Origin: Candidatus Sulfurimonas marisnigri | GTDB taxonomy: Bacteria > Campylobacterota > Campylobacteria > Campylobacterales > Sulfurimonadaceae | DNA: 64,000 bases | Reading direction: 5' to 3' | Assembly: GCF_015265475.1 (NCBI RefSeq) | Contig: NZ_CP054493.1 | Location: 1,240,001-1,304,000, forward strand | Shown here: positions 36,581 to 44,972 of the stretch, in pieces | Layout: every line of letters starts with the position of its first letter | How positions within the stretch are numbered: position 1 is the stretch's first letter | Translations under genes and position numbers: made by a program | The notes under the pieces: generated by a model | The model's database searches: none | What the model saw: only the letters and a program-made list of their open reading frames with translations | Told to the model about the DNA's origin: nothing

Positions 36581-38371
36581 TTAAGTATTATTCATAACTA
36601 CTTTATTTCTACCACTATTTTTTGCCTCATAAAGAGCATCATCTGCTTCTTTTAAAAGAGCTTCCTTATCAATGTTCTCATACCCATCAGCGTAAGAAAC
36701 ACCTATGCTAATTGAAATAATATTAGTTACTATTGAGTATTCATGAGGAATCTTTAAATTTGCTATAGCTTTTAAAAGTGAATCAGCTACTTGTTTGGCA
36801 CCTTTTATATCTACATCTTTTAAAAGAAGAACAAATTCCTCTCCTCCATATCTAGCTACCATATCACTTGGTCGTTTTAACTCATTTTCAAGAGTTTTTG
36901 CAACTTTTTTAAGTGCCTCGTCACCTTTTGCATGTCCATAGTGATCGTTATAATCTTTAAAACAATCAATGTCTATCATAATAGCAACAAGTGATGTTTG
37001 TTCTCTTGAGCTCTCTTTACACTTGATTTCAAAATTTTCATCAAAATATCTTCTGTTTGCTATATTTGTTAAACCATCACGCCTAGAAAGTTTTTCAAGG
37101 ATATCATTTTTTATTTTTAAATCATATTCACTCTTATGAAGTTCACTGGTTCTATCTTTGATTTTTTGCTCTAGTCCTTCATTTAGTTGTTCTAATTCTA
37201 AATTTTTTAAACTAATTCTTCTTTCATAATTTAAAAAGCTTTGTTTTATTTTTGCTGAAATATAATAAGAGATAAAGAAAGTAACTATCATAATAAGCAC
37301 TGTAAGATAGATAACTCTTTGAGATTTCTCATAGTATATTTTATACATTTCACTCTTCTTTAAAGCTATCTCTTGCTCTATATCTTTTAAATAAAACCCT
37401 GTTCCAATAATCCAATCTGTGCCAGGAACCTTCATAATGTAAGAGAGTTTTTCTTCAATAGTTTCTGTTTGTAAATTAACCCAATTATAAGATACATAAT
37501 CGCTATTATTCTCTTTCATACTTTGAGTGATTTTTTCTATAGCCTTTAGAGTATATTTTTTTTCAAAATCAGAAATATTTTGACTAATATGATCTGGAAT
37601 TGCTTTTTGAAAAAGTATATATCCATCTTTATGCACAACAAAAATATATCGATTTCCAATATTGTTTATTTCCGCAATAGTCTTAAGAAGCTCTTTATCT
37701 GTTTTTTTTATTGCAGAGTCAATATATTCACCTGAACCTAAGTACCAATTATAATGATTAAATGCCTTCACATATACGATTTGCTTATGCTTTTTACCAC
37801 TATCTGGTGATTTTGTAAAAGTATTCCAAAGAAAACCTCCGTCATCATTTATACACAACGCTATCTCTTCTTTGATTATATATTTGCCTGTTGAATCTTG
37901 AAGATCAATAGCACAAGTTTCTTCTAGATGCTTTAAGTGTTTTGGAGCGAGTCTAAATATTCCATCATAATCCAACATATAAATAAAGCTTTCACCATTA
38001 TTCCAAGTAAGAGTTTCTAGTGATGTTTTTATGATATTTTGTATCTCTTCTTTAGACTTTACGTTTTTATATTTATTATAGATATTATTTGCTATTTCAT
38101 ATGCAACATTAACACGGTCTTTAATACGAGATTTAAGTTTTTCTTGTGTTGTAGATTTTTGATAGATTATAATATCGGAAACGCTAGATATCTTATCTTT
38201 ACCTGTGCTCATTTCCATCTCATACATGTCTTTTTCTAATTCTTTTAGGCTAAACTCAAAGCTTTTGTTATACATCTCTATATACAAGAATGACAGCAGT
38301 CCAACCATAAGAGGGATAAGTAGCAATGGCCCAAATGATAATATTTTTAGAAAACGTCTACCACTCAACAT
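36581..38371 (-). CDS. Membrane diguanylate cyclase with double Cache sensor
   Basis: 596 aa. Membrane helix at about 10-30, two periplasmic Cache modules (one around ESFIYMLDYDGIFRLAPKHL, the next around YIFVVHKDGYILFQKAIPDH and MKVPGTDWIIGTGFYLKDIE), a second helix (IYLTVLIMIVTFFISYYIS), a coiled coil, then a GGDEF domain. The active site RYGGEEFVLLL is intact and the inhibitory RPSD I-site sits five residues ahead, so it should make c-di-GMP with product feedback. Ligand unknown. It interrupts the adk-aspS / nadK run found in relatives. Confidence 0.92.
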   Translation of the reverse strand: MLSGRRFLKILSFGPLLLIPLMVGLLSFLYIEMYNKSFEFSLKELEKDMYEMEMSTGKDKISSVSDIIIYQKSTTQEKLKSRIKDRVNVAYEIANNIYNKYKNVKSKEEIQNIIKTSLETLTWNNGESFIYMLDYDGIFRLAPKHLKHLEETCAIDLQDSTGKYIIKEEIALCINDDGGFLWNTFTKSPDSGKKHKQIVYVKAFNHYNWYLGSGEYIDSAIKKTDKELLKTIAEINNIGNRYIFVVHKDGYILFQKAIPDHISQNISDFEKKYTLKAIEKITQSMKENNSDYVSYNWVNLQTETIEEKLSYIMKVPGTDWIIGTGFYLKDIEQEIALKKSEMYKIYYEKSQRVIYLTVLIMIVTFFISYYISAKIKQSFLNYERRISLKNLELEQLNEGLEQKIKDRTSELHKSEYDLKIKNDILEKLSRRDGLTNIANRRYFDENFEIKCKESSREQTSLVAIMIDIDCFKDYNDHYGHAKGDEALKKVAKTLENELKRPSDMVARYGGEEFVLLLKDVDIKGAKQVADSLLKAIANLKIPHEYSIVTNIISISIGVSYADGYENIDKEALLKEADDALYEAKNSGRNKVVMNNT

Positions 38372-38516
38372 CTTTTATCCTTTGGATAAATATATCATTT
38401 TTATGATTTTGTAAAACTGAAATTAATTATTAATATATTTTTATAATTATCAAATTTATAATCTTTTAAATATCTTGGGACAACACGAAACCTTTTTATA
38501 CATTTAATCGATAAAA

Positions 38517-39410
38517 GTGTATAATCAACTAAAATATTTCAATAAAGAGTCGTTTTTGAATAATAAAATTATTAAAAAAATAGGTGTTGTTTTAAGACCG
38601 TCAACGCCTGAGCTAAAAGATAGCTACATAAGGTTAGAGGAAATTTTCAATTCTTATGACATCGAAGTAATGCTTGAGAAAAAAAGTGCTCAAATGATTA
38701 ACTTCGAAGGTGAAGAGTTTGAGAAAATTTGTAGTTATGCTGACATTTTAGTTACCATTGGCGGCGATGGTACGCTTCTGTCTACTGTTAGAAAATCATT
38801 TGAATTTGATATTCCAGTTTTAGGTATTCACGCAGGTACATTGGGCTTTTTAGCAGATCTATCTATTGATGAACTTGACTCTTTTATTCAAAAAATTATC
38901 AAAGGAGAGTATAAAGTTGACGAGAGAGCTATACTTGAAGCTACGGTAATCAAAGACTCAAAAAAGGTTAAAATGTACGCTTTTAACGACATTGTTTTAA
39001 CCAGAACAAGCGTCTCAAATATGATACATGTAGAAACTTTAATAGACTCTAAACCTTTTAATACCTACTATGGGGATGGGGTTATAGTTTGTACTCCAAC
39101 AGGTTCAACTGCATACAATCTCTCAGCCGGAGGACCTGTGCTATTTCCGATGACAAATGTTTTTGCTCTTACCCCAATCTGTCCACATTCTCTAACGCAA
39201 AGACCTGTTATTCTTCCTGGAAAGTATGCAATTGAGATGAGAACATCTGAAGAGAGAGCTTTAATAATAATAGATGGACAAGATATGCATGAACTCGGCT
39301 TAGGTGAGAGTGTATATATTGAACTTGCGTCAAAAACCATAAAACTAATACATAAAGAAGAGTTTAACTATTTTGATGTACTAAAAGAAAAGCTAAACTG
39401 GGGAAAATAG
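38517..39410 (+). CDS. nadK: NAD kinase
   Basis: 297 aa, makes NADP from NAD. The catalytic VTIGGDGTLLSTVR and NAD-binding CTPTGSTAYNLSAGGP motifs are present, as is HPxxLTxRPVI-like HSLTQRPVILPG. The ATG at 38517 gives a 15-residue extension; a TTG at about 38556 (encoding LNNKIIKK) would start the protein nearer the usual position. In C. jejuni this gene is followed at once by recN; here a 4-kb accessory segment separates them. Confidence 0.95.
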   Translation: MYNQLKYFNKESFLNNKIIKKIGVVLRPSTPELKDSYIRLEEIFNSYDIEVMLEKKSAQMINFEGEEFEKICSYADILVTIGGDGTLLSTVRKSFEFDIPVLGIHAGTLGFLADLSIDELDSFIQKIIKGEYKVDERAILEATVIKDSKKVKMYAFNDIVLTRTSVSNMIHVETLIDSKPFNTYYGDGVIVCTPTGSTAYNLSAGGPVLFPMTNVFALTPICPHSLTQRPVILPGKYAIEMRTSEERALIIIDGQDMHELGLGESVYIELASKTIKLIHKEEFNYFDVLKEKLNWGK

Positions 39411-39430
39411 CCGCTTTACGCTTCTTGTCT

Positions 39431-39643
39431 TTATCTTTGTTTAGATTTTATAAATTTTATAAATTTTTTAATACTATTTTTTTTAATTTTTTCACCATTT
39501 ACATTGGCAACAGGCTTAGATTTGCAAGACCTACACATCCCGATGCATGATTTAATCATAATCTCTGCATCCGGAAAACTTAATACTAATTTTTTTGTAA
39601 ATTTCTTTTTTTTAGAGTAATTTTTACAAAGTTTTATTAACAT
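39431..39643 (-). CDS. Small Cys-rich protein (DUF1450/YuzB-like)
   Basis: 70 aa, strongly basic at both ends. The core SCIGMCRSCKSKPVANVNGE resembles the DUF1450 group, whose Cys set looks like a thioredoxin-like 2Fe-2S ferredoxin. It follows the ferritin gene by 2 bases on the same strand, which suggests a shared role in iron or iron-sulphur handling. Family assignment is by pattern only. Confidence 0.6.
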   Translation of the reverse strand: MLIKLCKNYSKKKKFTKKLVLSFPDAEIMIKSCIGMCRSCKSKPVANVNGEKIKKNSIKKFIKFIKSKQR

Positions 39644-39645
39644 AT

Positions 39646-40152
39646 TTATTCACTAACTTGAGTACCTGACTTACGTTGAGAGAGTTGAGAATCAATCATG
39701 AATATGCCATTTCCATCACCAACAAGTTTTAGTTTAGAGATAATTTCTCCTACACTTGCTTCTTCTTCTATTTGCTCTTGAATGAACCATTGTAAGAATC
39801 CATAAGATGCATGATCTTTTTGTTTACTTGCCAAGTCACATAACTCATTTAATGAATGTGTCATCATTTGTTCGTGCTTTAAACTATCTTTAAAACACTC
39901 TAAAAGAGATGTGTAATTAATATCTGGCTGCTCAATTGCTAGAAGTTCAATCTTACTTCCCTGGTCTAAAATGTACTTGTAGATTTTAAGTGCGTGCATA
40001 CTCTCTTCTTCGTACTGCAACATAAACCAACTAGCACCACCGTTATATCCAGTATTTGCACACCAACTCGACATACCAAGATATAAGTATGCGGAATAAA
40101 ATTCTTTATTGAGTTGTGTGTTTAACTCAGATGCCATTTTTTTGTTAATCAT
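39646..40152 (-). CDS. ftn: Non-haem ferritin
   Basis: 168 aa four-helix iron-storage subunit. Ferroxidase ligands are visible: Glu in NKEFYSAYLYLGM (about residue 16), Glu-Glu-x-x-His in YEEESMHALKIY (about 48-53), Glu in KHEQMMTHSL (about 94), and Gln/Glu in FIQEQIEEEASV (about 127-130). Promoter and RBS (AAGGAG) are clear. Upstream of the -10 box lies a 60-base AT-rich region that would suit Fur control, but no Fur box was confirmed. Confidence 0.93.
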   Translation of the reverse strand: MINKKMASELNTQLNKEFYSAYLYLGMSSWCANTGYNGGASWFMLQYEEESMHALKIYKYILDQGSKIELLAIEQPDINYTSLLECFKDSLKHEQMMTHSLNELCDLASKQKDHASYGFLQWFIQEQIEEEASVGEIISKLKLVGDGNGIFMIDSQLSQRKSGTQVSE

Positions 40153-40175
40153 AGTTTACTCCTTGTTTATACATA

Positions 40176-40181
40176 ATTATA
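40176..40181 (-). promoter_or_regulatory. -10 box of the ferritin promoter
   Basis: Minus-strand TATAAT in GGTTATAATTATG, 24 bases before the ATG; AAGGAG precedes the start. The ferritin and Cys-rich gene form the transcript. Confidence 0.55.
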
Positions 40182-40268
40182 ACCAAAATATTACACAAGA
40201 CATTTTTTCACACTGTAAGAGTGGAAATTAAATCATAGGGGGTCTATTTTTTATCAAAAATTGACTAT

Positions 40269-41510
40269 TTACTTTTCTAACAATTTCAAAAGACCTCGTG
40301 CTGCCTGTTTACCTTGCCCCATTACGCCCGTCAATAGATAGCCTCCCGTTGGCGCTTCCCAATCTAACATTTCGCCAGCACAGAATACGCCAGGGAAATC
40401 CTTGAGCATTAGCTGTTCATCTAGATTTTCAAACATTAAGCCCCCAGCTGTACTAATTGCCTCTTCAATGGGTCGATAAGATTCTAATTGTAATGGAAAC
40501 TTTTTAAGTGTCTTTGCCACTAACTCAGGCTTAGTTAACGACTCCTTTGCCAACACCTCTCTAAGTAAAGAAGCCTTAACGCCCTCCAATCCTAAGCGTT
40601 TCCAAAAAGCACTCAAACTCTGCTTACCTTGTTTGCCACTGAGCTGTTGCTGTAACTGACTTTGCGTGCGATGTGGGAAAAGGTCTAAATAGACCGTAAA
40701 CGGAGATTTTTGCTCTATTTGCTCTCTGAGAAATTTAGAATAGGTATAGATTAAACTGCCCTCAACTCCATTTTGACTAACTAAGAGTTCACCCAGTTTG
40801 GATTGAAGGTTACCGTTAATATCTGTAAAGCTAAGTTCTACATTTTTTAGCGGGGTGCCTGAAAACTTCTCCCTAAATACCTCTGACCAAGTAACATTAA
40901 AACCCATATTTGCTGGTTTAAGCGGGGCGATTAATAGCCCTTTATCTTTCAATGTTTTTGTCCAAGCGCCAGTTGAGCCTAATCGCGGCCAAGAGGCGCC
41001 ACCGAAAGCCAAAATCACCGAATCAAATGAATAATCCTTAAGGCCATCAGGCGTTTGGAACTGCCAAACATCCTTCGACCAACCAACTAGACGATGTTTC
41101 ATTTTGAACTGAGTATTATTTGCTTTGAGTTTACGTAACCAAGCACGTAGCAATGGGCCGGCTTTTTTATCTAGGGGATACACTTTGCCAGAAGAGCCAA
41201 CATAGGTTTCAAAACCAAGGCTTTGTGCCCACAAGCGCATGTCATTGGGGGTAAAGGCTTCTAGTGCAGGCTGTAAAAAAGGTTGGGCTTCAAAATAACG
41301 GCTCGCAAAGAGGGTAAAGTCTTCACCATGTGTTAGATTTAATCCCCCACGTCCCGCCTGCAAAAACTTACGTGCCGCAGAAGGCATAGCATCAAATACC
41401 GTCGGAGAATAACCCGCATCAGACAACACTTGTGCCGCCATCAGACCCGCGGGACCAGCCCCGATAATAGCAATTTTGCATGATAATGTTTCTGAAATAT
41501 CTGACGACAT
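40269..41510 (-). CDS. HI0933-family (BaiN/RdsA-like) FAD flavoprotein, probably acquired
   Basis: 413 aa. The dinucleotide motif KIAIIGAGPAGLMAAQVLSD opens the protein, then ARKFLQAGRGGLNLTHGED, LAFGGASWPRLGSTGA and the C-terminal FAD cap TGGYLLTGVMGQGKQAARGL. The family comprises NAD(P)/FAD oxidoreductases of uncertain substrate; the TIGR03862-type subfamily fits best. G+C content and codon use (many CAG, GCC, CTG) are visibly unlike the neighbours, pointing to transfer, possibly from a gammaproteobacterium. It sits alone in the nadK-recN accessory segment. Confidence 0.88.
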   Translation of the reverse strand: MSSDISETLSCKIAIIGAGPAGLMAAQVLSDAGYSPTVFDAMPSAARKFLQAGRGGLNLTHGEDFTLFASRYFEAQPFLQPALEAFTPNDMRLWAQSLGFETYVGSSGKVYPLDKKAGPLLRAWLRKLKANNTQFKMKHRLVGWSKDVWQFQTPDGLKDYSFDSVILAFGGASWPRLGSTGAWTKTLKDKGLLIAPLKPANMGFNVTWSEVFREKFSGTPLKNVELSFTDINGNLQSKLGELLVSQNGVEGSLIYTYSKFLREQIEQKSPFTVYLDLFPHRTQSQLQQQLSGKQGKQSLSAFWKRLGLEGVKASLLREVLAKESLTKPELVAKTLKKFPLQLESYRPIEEAISTAGGLMFENLDEQLMLKDFPGVFCAGEMLDWEAPTGGYLLTGVMGQGKQAARGLLKLLEK

Positions 41511-41572
41511 AAATCCAATCCTTTGTGATTAAAATGTTTAATGATATTTTTTAGTAATGTATGCGTTCACGG

Positions 41573-41872
41573 CTAGGCTTTGCTATGTCTTTCGATTAAC
41601 TTAGTCGGATTTTGTCTTGTATGAAAAATTGCTAATATCACTACTATATCTTCATATTGTTCGTAAATGATAATGTAAGGAAACTTTTTCATAACTACTT
41701 TTTGAGACGTTTGTGTTTCATATGGATAAGTGTCTGGTGAGCTTAAAATACTGTTAAATAGTTTATCGAGATGAGATATAAATCTTTTTTCTAACTTTGG
41801 ACTTATTTCATAATAATAGTTTAATGCAATTTTTAAATCATTTTCTGCAAGTGGATGTAGTTTTAAATTCAA
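41573..41872 (-). CDS. RelE/ParE-superfamily toxin
   Basis: 99 aa. N-terminal PLAENDLKIALNYYYEISPK and C-terminal VVMKKFPYIIIYEQYEDIVV followed by ILAIFHTRQNP match the ParE-like branch of the RelE toxin fold. The final residues after the beta-sheet are Arg/Lys rich. It lies 8 bases downstream of the antitoxin gene. ParE relatives poison gyrase and RelE relatives cut ribosomal mRNA; I cannot say which applies. Confidence 0.85.
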   Translation of the reverse strand: MNLKLHPLAENDLKIALNYYYEISPKLEKRFISHLDKLFNSILSSPDTYPYETQTSQKVVMKKFPYIIIYEQYEDIVVILAIFHTRQNPTKLIERHSKA

Positions 41873-41880
41873 ATTTATCT

Positions 41881-42123
41881 TTATCTTTCTAAATCGTTTT
41901 TAATCTCATCCCAATTTCGACCTAATGATGGGTCTTTATGAAAAGAGTCAATTCTGGAATTAAGTTCTTTTTTTTGTGCCTCGTTAAGTTCAGAAGTATT
42001 GTTTCTTGTAGAAAAATCGTGAATATCATTATCAACGATAAATTTTAATGCTTTTAAAATTTCTTCTTTAGAGCTATTAAAAAAGTTTTCAATTTTTGGC
42101 TCTTCAATTGATAGTTGTATCAT
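41881..42123 (-). CDS. Antitoxin, addiction-module component family
   Basis: 80 aa, acidic. The C-terminal half (SELNEAQKKELNSRIDSFHK to WDEIKNDLER) matches the pattern of the TIGR02574-like addiction-module antitoxins, which pair with ParE-type toxins. It precedes the toxin gene, the normal order, and its start lies close to an AT-rich promoter region. The N-terminal half lacks the usual Leu-rich dimerisation helix, so the fit is moderate. Confidence 0.7.
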   Translation of the reverse strand: MIQLSIEEPKIENFFNSSKEEILKALKFIVDNDIHDFSTRNNTSELNEAQKKELNSRIDSFHKDPSLGRNWDEIKNDLER

Positions 42124-42191
42124 ATGTATCCCCCAATTTTATTTTAATATGTAATTATAACACAATAAGATTTTTCTAAATTTTATTCCTT

Positions 42192-42524
42192 TTATACAAT
42201 GATATTAGCAATCTTTAAAAATACTTTATCTAACCCACTAACCACTTTAGCTGCAATAGCAACAGAGTCACCAACGTCTTTAAGGTCTTCAACAATCTTG
42301 TTAGAAACTTCTTTTATATCATTAAACTGCTCATGTAATGTGTTTATATCTTTTGACTGTTCTTCAAGAGCTTCAATATCAAACCTCTCTAATAGATCAG
42401 CTAATTCTTCATGTTTTATGATCATTGCCGAATGTTCTCGTCCAAGTTGATTATTATCTAAATAATCTTTTATCTGAAAATATGTATTTTCTAGTGAATC
42501 ATATAGTGAATTATCTATAGCCAT
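42192..42524 (-). CDS. Hypothetical coiled-coil protein
   Basis: 110 aa, all helical, no Cys. Heptad pattern from about residue 35 (ELADLLERFDIEALEEQSK) through FNDIKEVSNKIVEDLKDVGD, ending hydrophobic (AAKVVSGLDKVFLKIANIIV), which resembles a helix that could insert in or lie on a membrane. RBS AAGGAACC. It lies in the accessory segment after the toxin-antitoxin pair. Family unknown. Confidence 0.55.
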   Translation of the reverse strand: MAIDNSLYDSLENTYFQIKDYLDNNQLGREHSAMIIKHEELADLLERFDIEALEEQSKDINTLHEQFNDIKEVSNKIVEDLKDVGDSVAIAAKVVSGLDKVFLKIANIIV

Positions 42525-42775
42525 TTACGGTTCCTTATTAATGTTGTCTCTAAATTTTTAACATATTATATATCAAGATTGTCAAATTATACACCCCAGG
42601 GTTGAATACCTATTGCTTTAAGATAAAGTCGTTTTTCACTATCAATCCCAATTTTAACTATTGTGTCTGGTTACCATAACTTTTCTATGTCATCTAACGG
42701 GTGTCTTGAGAAATATGAAGTGCGCAGGGGCTCATATTTCTTTCCAAGTACTTGTTATATGTTTAGAGAATTAAG
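42525..42775. other. Gap containing an attC-like hairpin
   Basis: About 250 bases between the coiled-coil gene and the lipoprotein gene. Its proximal part (42692-42760) is an imperfect inverted repeat with attC-like ends, described separately; the rest shows no gene or tRNA. Confidence 0.4.
42691..42761 (-). repeat. attC-like imperfect inverted repeat (possible integron cassette recombination site)
   Basis: On the minus strand the element runs from ATATAAC to GTTAGAT, i.e. ends that approach RYYYAAC and match GTTRRRY, the core-site pattern of integron attC. Between them a 9-bp perfect stem (GAAATATGA/TCATATTTC) and a CTTG/CAAG stem flank a short unpaired region, as in attC hairpins. Length about 69 bp falls in the attC range. 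It follows the lipoprotein gene directly, as a cassette's attC would. No integrase or second attC is visible, so this is suggestive only; a plain transcription terminator without a T-run is the alternative. Confidence 0.35.
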
Positions 42776-43054
42776 TTATTTTTGTCTTTCAAAACAAACG
42801 CTACCATGTGTTCCAATTTTATTTCCAGTTGTATATTCTGAAATATAGAATACTCTCCAGCCATCATATTTTGCTAGTGTTTCATCCATGTCTTTTTGAT
42901 CTCTCATATCCAATTCAACACATCTGGTTTCCATGTTAGAATTTGCATCTGCTATTCTCATATTAGAATGAACATTTGCTGCTGAACAACCTGAAATTAT
43001 AATTGCTAATGTAGCACCTAGTATACTTGTAGTTATAAATCTTGATATTTTCAT
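42776..43054 (-). CDS. Small lipoprotein
   Basis: 92 aa. Signal sequence then lipobox IISGCSAAN (Cys near residue 24), so anchored in the envelope. The mature part has two further Cys (TRCVELD and GSVCFE), possibly disulphide-linked. I start at the second ATG (43054), since AAGGAG lies six bases ahead of it but directly abuts the first ATG at 43060. Located at the 5' side of an attC-like element, so it may be a mobile cassette gene. Confidence 0.65.
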   Translation of the reverse strand: MKISRFITTSILGATLAIIISGCSAANVHSNMRIADANSNMETRCVELDMRDQKDMDETLAKYDGWRVFYISEYTTGNKIGTHGSVCFERQK

Positions 43055-43175
43055 AAACATCTCCTTAAGTTTTGTGCTACTGTTACAATAGTCACATAAA
43101 AAATCTCTTTAAAACTTTTCATATAACTATTTATTCATTAGCATTATAGTGAACTAAGACTTAATATTAATGATT

Positions 43176-43200
43176 AATAGAACACATTAATTGTTCTATT
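43176..43200. promoter_or_regulatory. Inverted repeat AATAGAACA-N7-TGTTCTATT
   Basis: Perfect 9-bp arms with a 7-base spacer, in the recN upstream region. Possible operator, or RNA hairpin; the sequence does not match a regulator I can name. Confidence 0.45.
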
Positions 43201-43213
43201 TAAAGTAATAATT

Positions 43214-43248
43214 AATCAATTTAATGACAAATTGTCATATTATTGATT
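43214..43248. promoter_or_regulatory. Nested palindrome centred on ATGACAA-A-TTGTCAT
   Basis: Inner 7-bp arms around a single base, with outer AATCAAT/ATTGATT arms, 14 of 17 positions symmetric overall. A plausible dimeric regulator site in the recN upstream region; no regulator identified. Confidence 0.45.
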
Positions 43249-43426
43249 TATTTTTATTATTTGACTTATTGTTCTTAAATAAAAAGTGTCCTTTTAGCAC
43301 GAAATTTATCCGTTATTTGGACAAAGTGTTGAGTTGTTAGTTAAATGAACAAGGTTAAAGTCATAAGCCCTTTAGATTTTTAATAATAAGAAAGTATAAT
43401 TTGAAAATATTTTACAAGGTACATAA

Positions 43427-44962
43427 ATGATAGAGAGATTTTTTCTAAAAGATTATCTTAGTTTTAAAGAAGTTGAATTAGAATTAAATAGTGGGTTAAT
43501 TGTTTTTACTGGTCCTAGTGGTAGTGGTAAATCTATTTTAATGAACTCCATTTTAGCTTCTCTTGGTAGTGCTTCTTGTGATGCAACTTTATGTGAGTCG
43601 AGTGTCACATGGGACATTAACGGCGAAGAGTTAGGGATAGAGAGTGATGATATAAATGTTTTTAAGCACATAAAAAAAGAGAAATCCAGATACTTTATAA
43701 ACAACCAAAGTGTTTCAAAAAAATCTATGAGCACTCTGGCTTCAGGGTATCTTAGACATTTATCTTTAAAAGATTTCAGCGATTTTGAAAATGAGAACCT
43801 ACTCTCTATTTTAGATAGCAGAATTGAGCACAAAGAGCATAAGATTTTTGCTTTAAAAGATGAGTATAGAGCAGCTTATTTAGAGCATAATATTGTTAAG
43901 AAAGAACTTTTAACTATAGAAGATGAGCAGAGAAAGATTATTGAACTAAAAGAGTTTGCAGCTTTTGAGATTAAAAAGATAGAAGATATAAACCCGACTC
44001 CATCAGAAGACAGTGAACTCTTAGAGATTAAAAAAGGGTTATCTAAAAAAGAGAAAGTATTGAAAAACATCTCGTTGGCTAACTCTATATTTGACTATGA
44101 GCACAATGTTTTTTTAGCTTTAGACTCATTAGATATTGAGAGTTCATTTTTTGGTGATAGCATGAATGAACTAAGAGCAATAATGGAGAGTGCAGAAGAT
44201 AAGTTTAGTGCACTTGATGAAGTTGATGTAGAAGACGTTCTAAACCGTATAGAAGCACTCTCTGAGCTAAAAAGAAGATACGGAAGCATTGAAGATGCCC
44301 TAAAGTACAAAGAGCAGAAAATATTAGAGTTGCAAAAGTATGAAAATATAGAGATGACCAAGGGCGATTTAGAGCAAAGAGAAGCTGCCCTTGGCAAGAA
44401 GGTAAAAGAGTTAGCGCAGAGACTTAGTGAGCTTCGACATGTAGAGATAAAACTCTTTACAAATGACTTAAACAAATACTTAAAAGAGCTCTATTTAAGA
44501 GAGGCGCAAATAGATATAAAAGAGATTGAGTATGATCTCTCTGGAAAAGACGAGATTGTCATAAAGCTAAACTCTACGGAACTTCAAAAAGTAAGTACAG
44601 GTGAGTTTAACAGGCTTAGACTTGCTATTTTAGCCCTCAAATCTGAGTTTATGGGTAAAAATGGCGGAATCTTAATGCTTGATGAGATAGATGCAAACCT
44701 AAGCGGTGAAGAGTCCATGAGTGTGGCAAAAGTTCTAAAGCAACTCTCAAAACACTTCCAGATATTTGTTATTTCACACCAGCCGCAACTTACATCAATG
44801 GGTGACCAGCACTTTTTAATACACAAAAACGGAGATGAATCTCTAGTTAAAAAGCTAGAGCTCCAAGAGAGAGTTGATGAAATAGCCAGAATAATCAGTG
44901 GTGACAGAGTTACCGATGAAGCAAAGAGGTTCGCAAAAGAACTTCTACATGTACAAAAGTGA
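43427..44962 (+). CDS. recN: DNA repair protein RecN
   Basis: 511 aa SMC-like ATPase of double-strand break repair. Walker A FTGPSGSGKSILMN at residues 27-40, long coiled-coil arms (about 150-360), then the ABC signature region LNSTELQKVSTGEFNRLRLA and Walker B GGILMLDEIDANLSG. The protein is somewhat shorter than E. coli RecN (553 aa), as usual in Campylobacterota. It has its own RBS after the accessory segment and opens the conserved run of genes that ends at PBP2. Confidence 0.93.
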   Translation: MIERFFLKDYLSFKEVELELNSGLIVFTGPSGSGKSILMNSILASLGSASCDATLCESSVTWDINGEELGIESDDINVFKHIKKEKSRYFINNQSVSKKSMSTLASGYLRHLSLKDFSDFENENLLSILDSRIEHKEHKIFALKDEYRAAYLEHNIVKKELLTIEDEQRKIIELKEFAAFEIKKIEDINPTPSEDSELLEIKKGLSKKEKVLKNISLANSIFDYEHNVFLALDSLDIESSFFGDSMNELRAIMESAEDKFSALDEVDVEDVLNRIEALSELKRRYGSIEDALKYKEQKILELQKYENIEMTKGDLEQREAALGKKVKELAQRLSELRHVEIKLFTNDLNKYLKELYLREAQIDIKEIEYDLSGKDEIVIKLNSTELQKVSTGEFNRLRLAILALKSEFMGKNGGILMLDEIDANLSGEESMSVAKVLKQLSKHFQIFVISHQPQLTSMGDQHFLIHKNGDESLVKKLELQERVDEIARIISGDRVTDEAKRFAKELLHVQK

Positions 44963-44972
44963 GAGAGTAGAA

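Larger units (their letters stand above)
43061..43426. other. Gap between the lipoprotein gene and recN with nested palindromes
   Basis: 366 bases, divergent promoter region, no gene. It contains two dyads: AATAGAACA / TGTTCTATT at 43176-43200 and, 14 bases further, AATCAAT..ATGACAA-A-TTGTCAT..ATTGATT at 43214-43248. Both look like regulatory protein sites or hairpins; they are not followed by T-runs. Confidence 0.6.

Noticed and set aside
42663-42848. Plus-strand open frame of 61 codons crossing the attC-like hairpin.
   Set aside because: It runs through an inverted repeat and into the antisense of the lipoprotein gene, and has no RBS.
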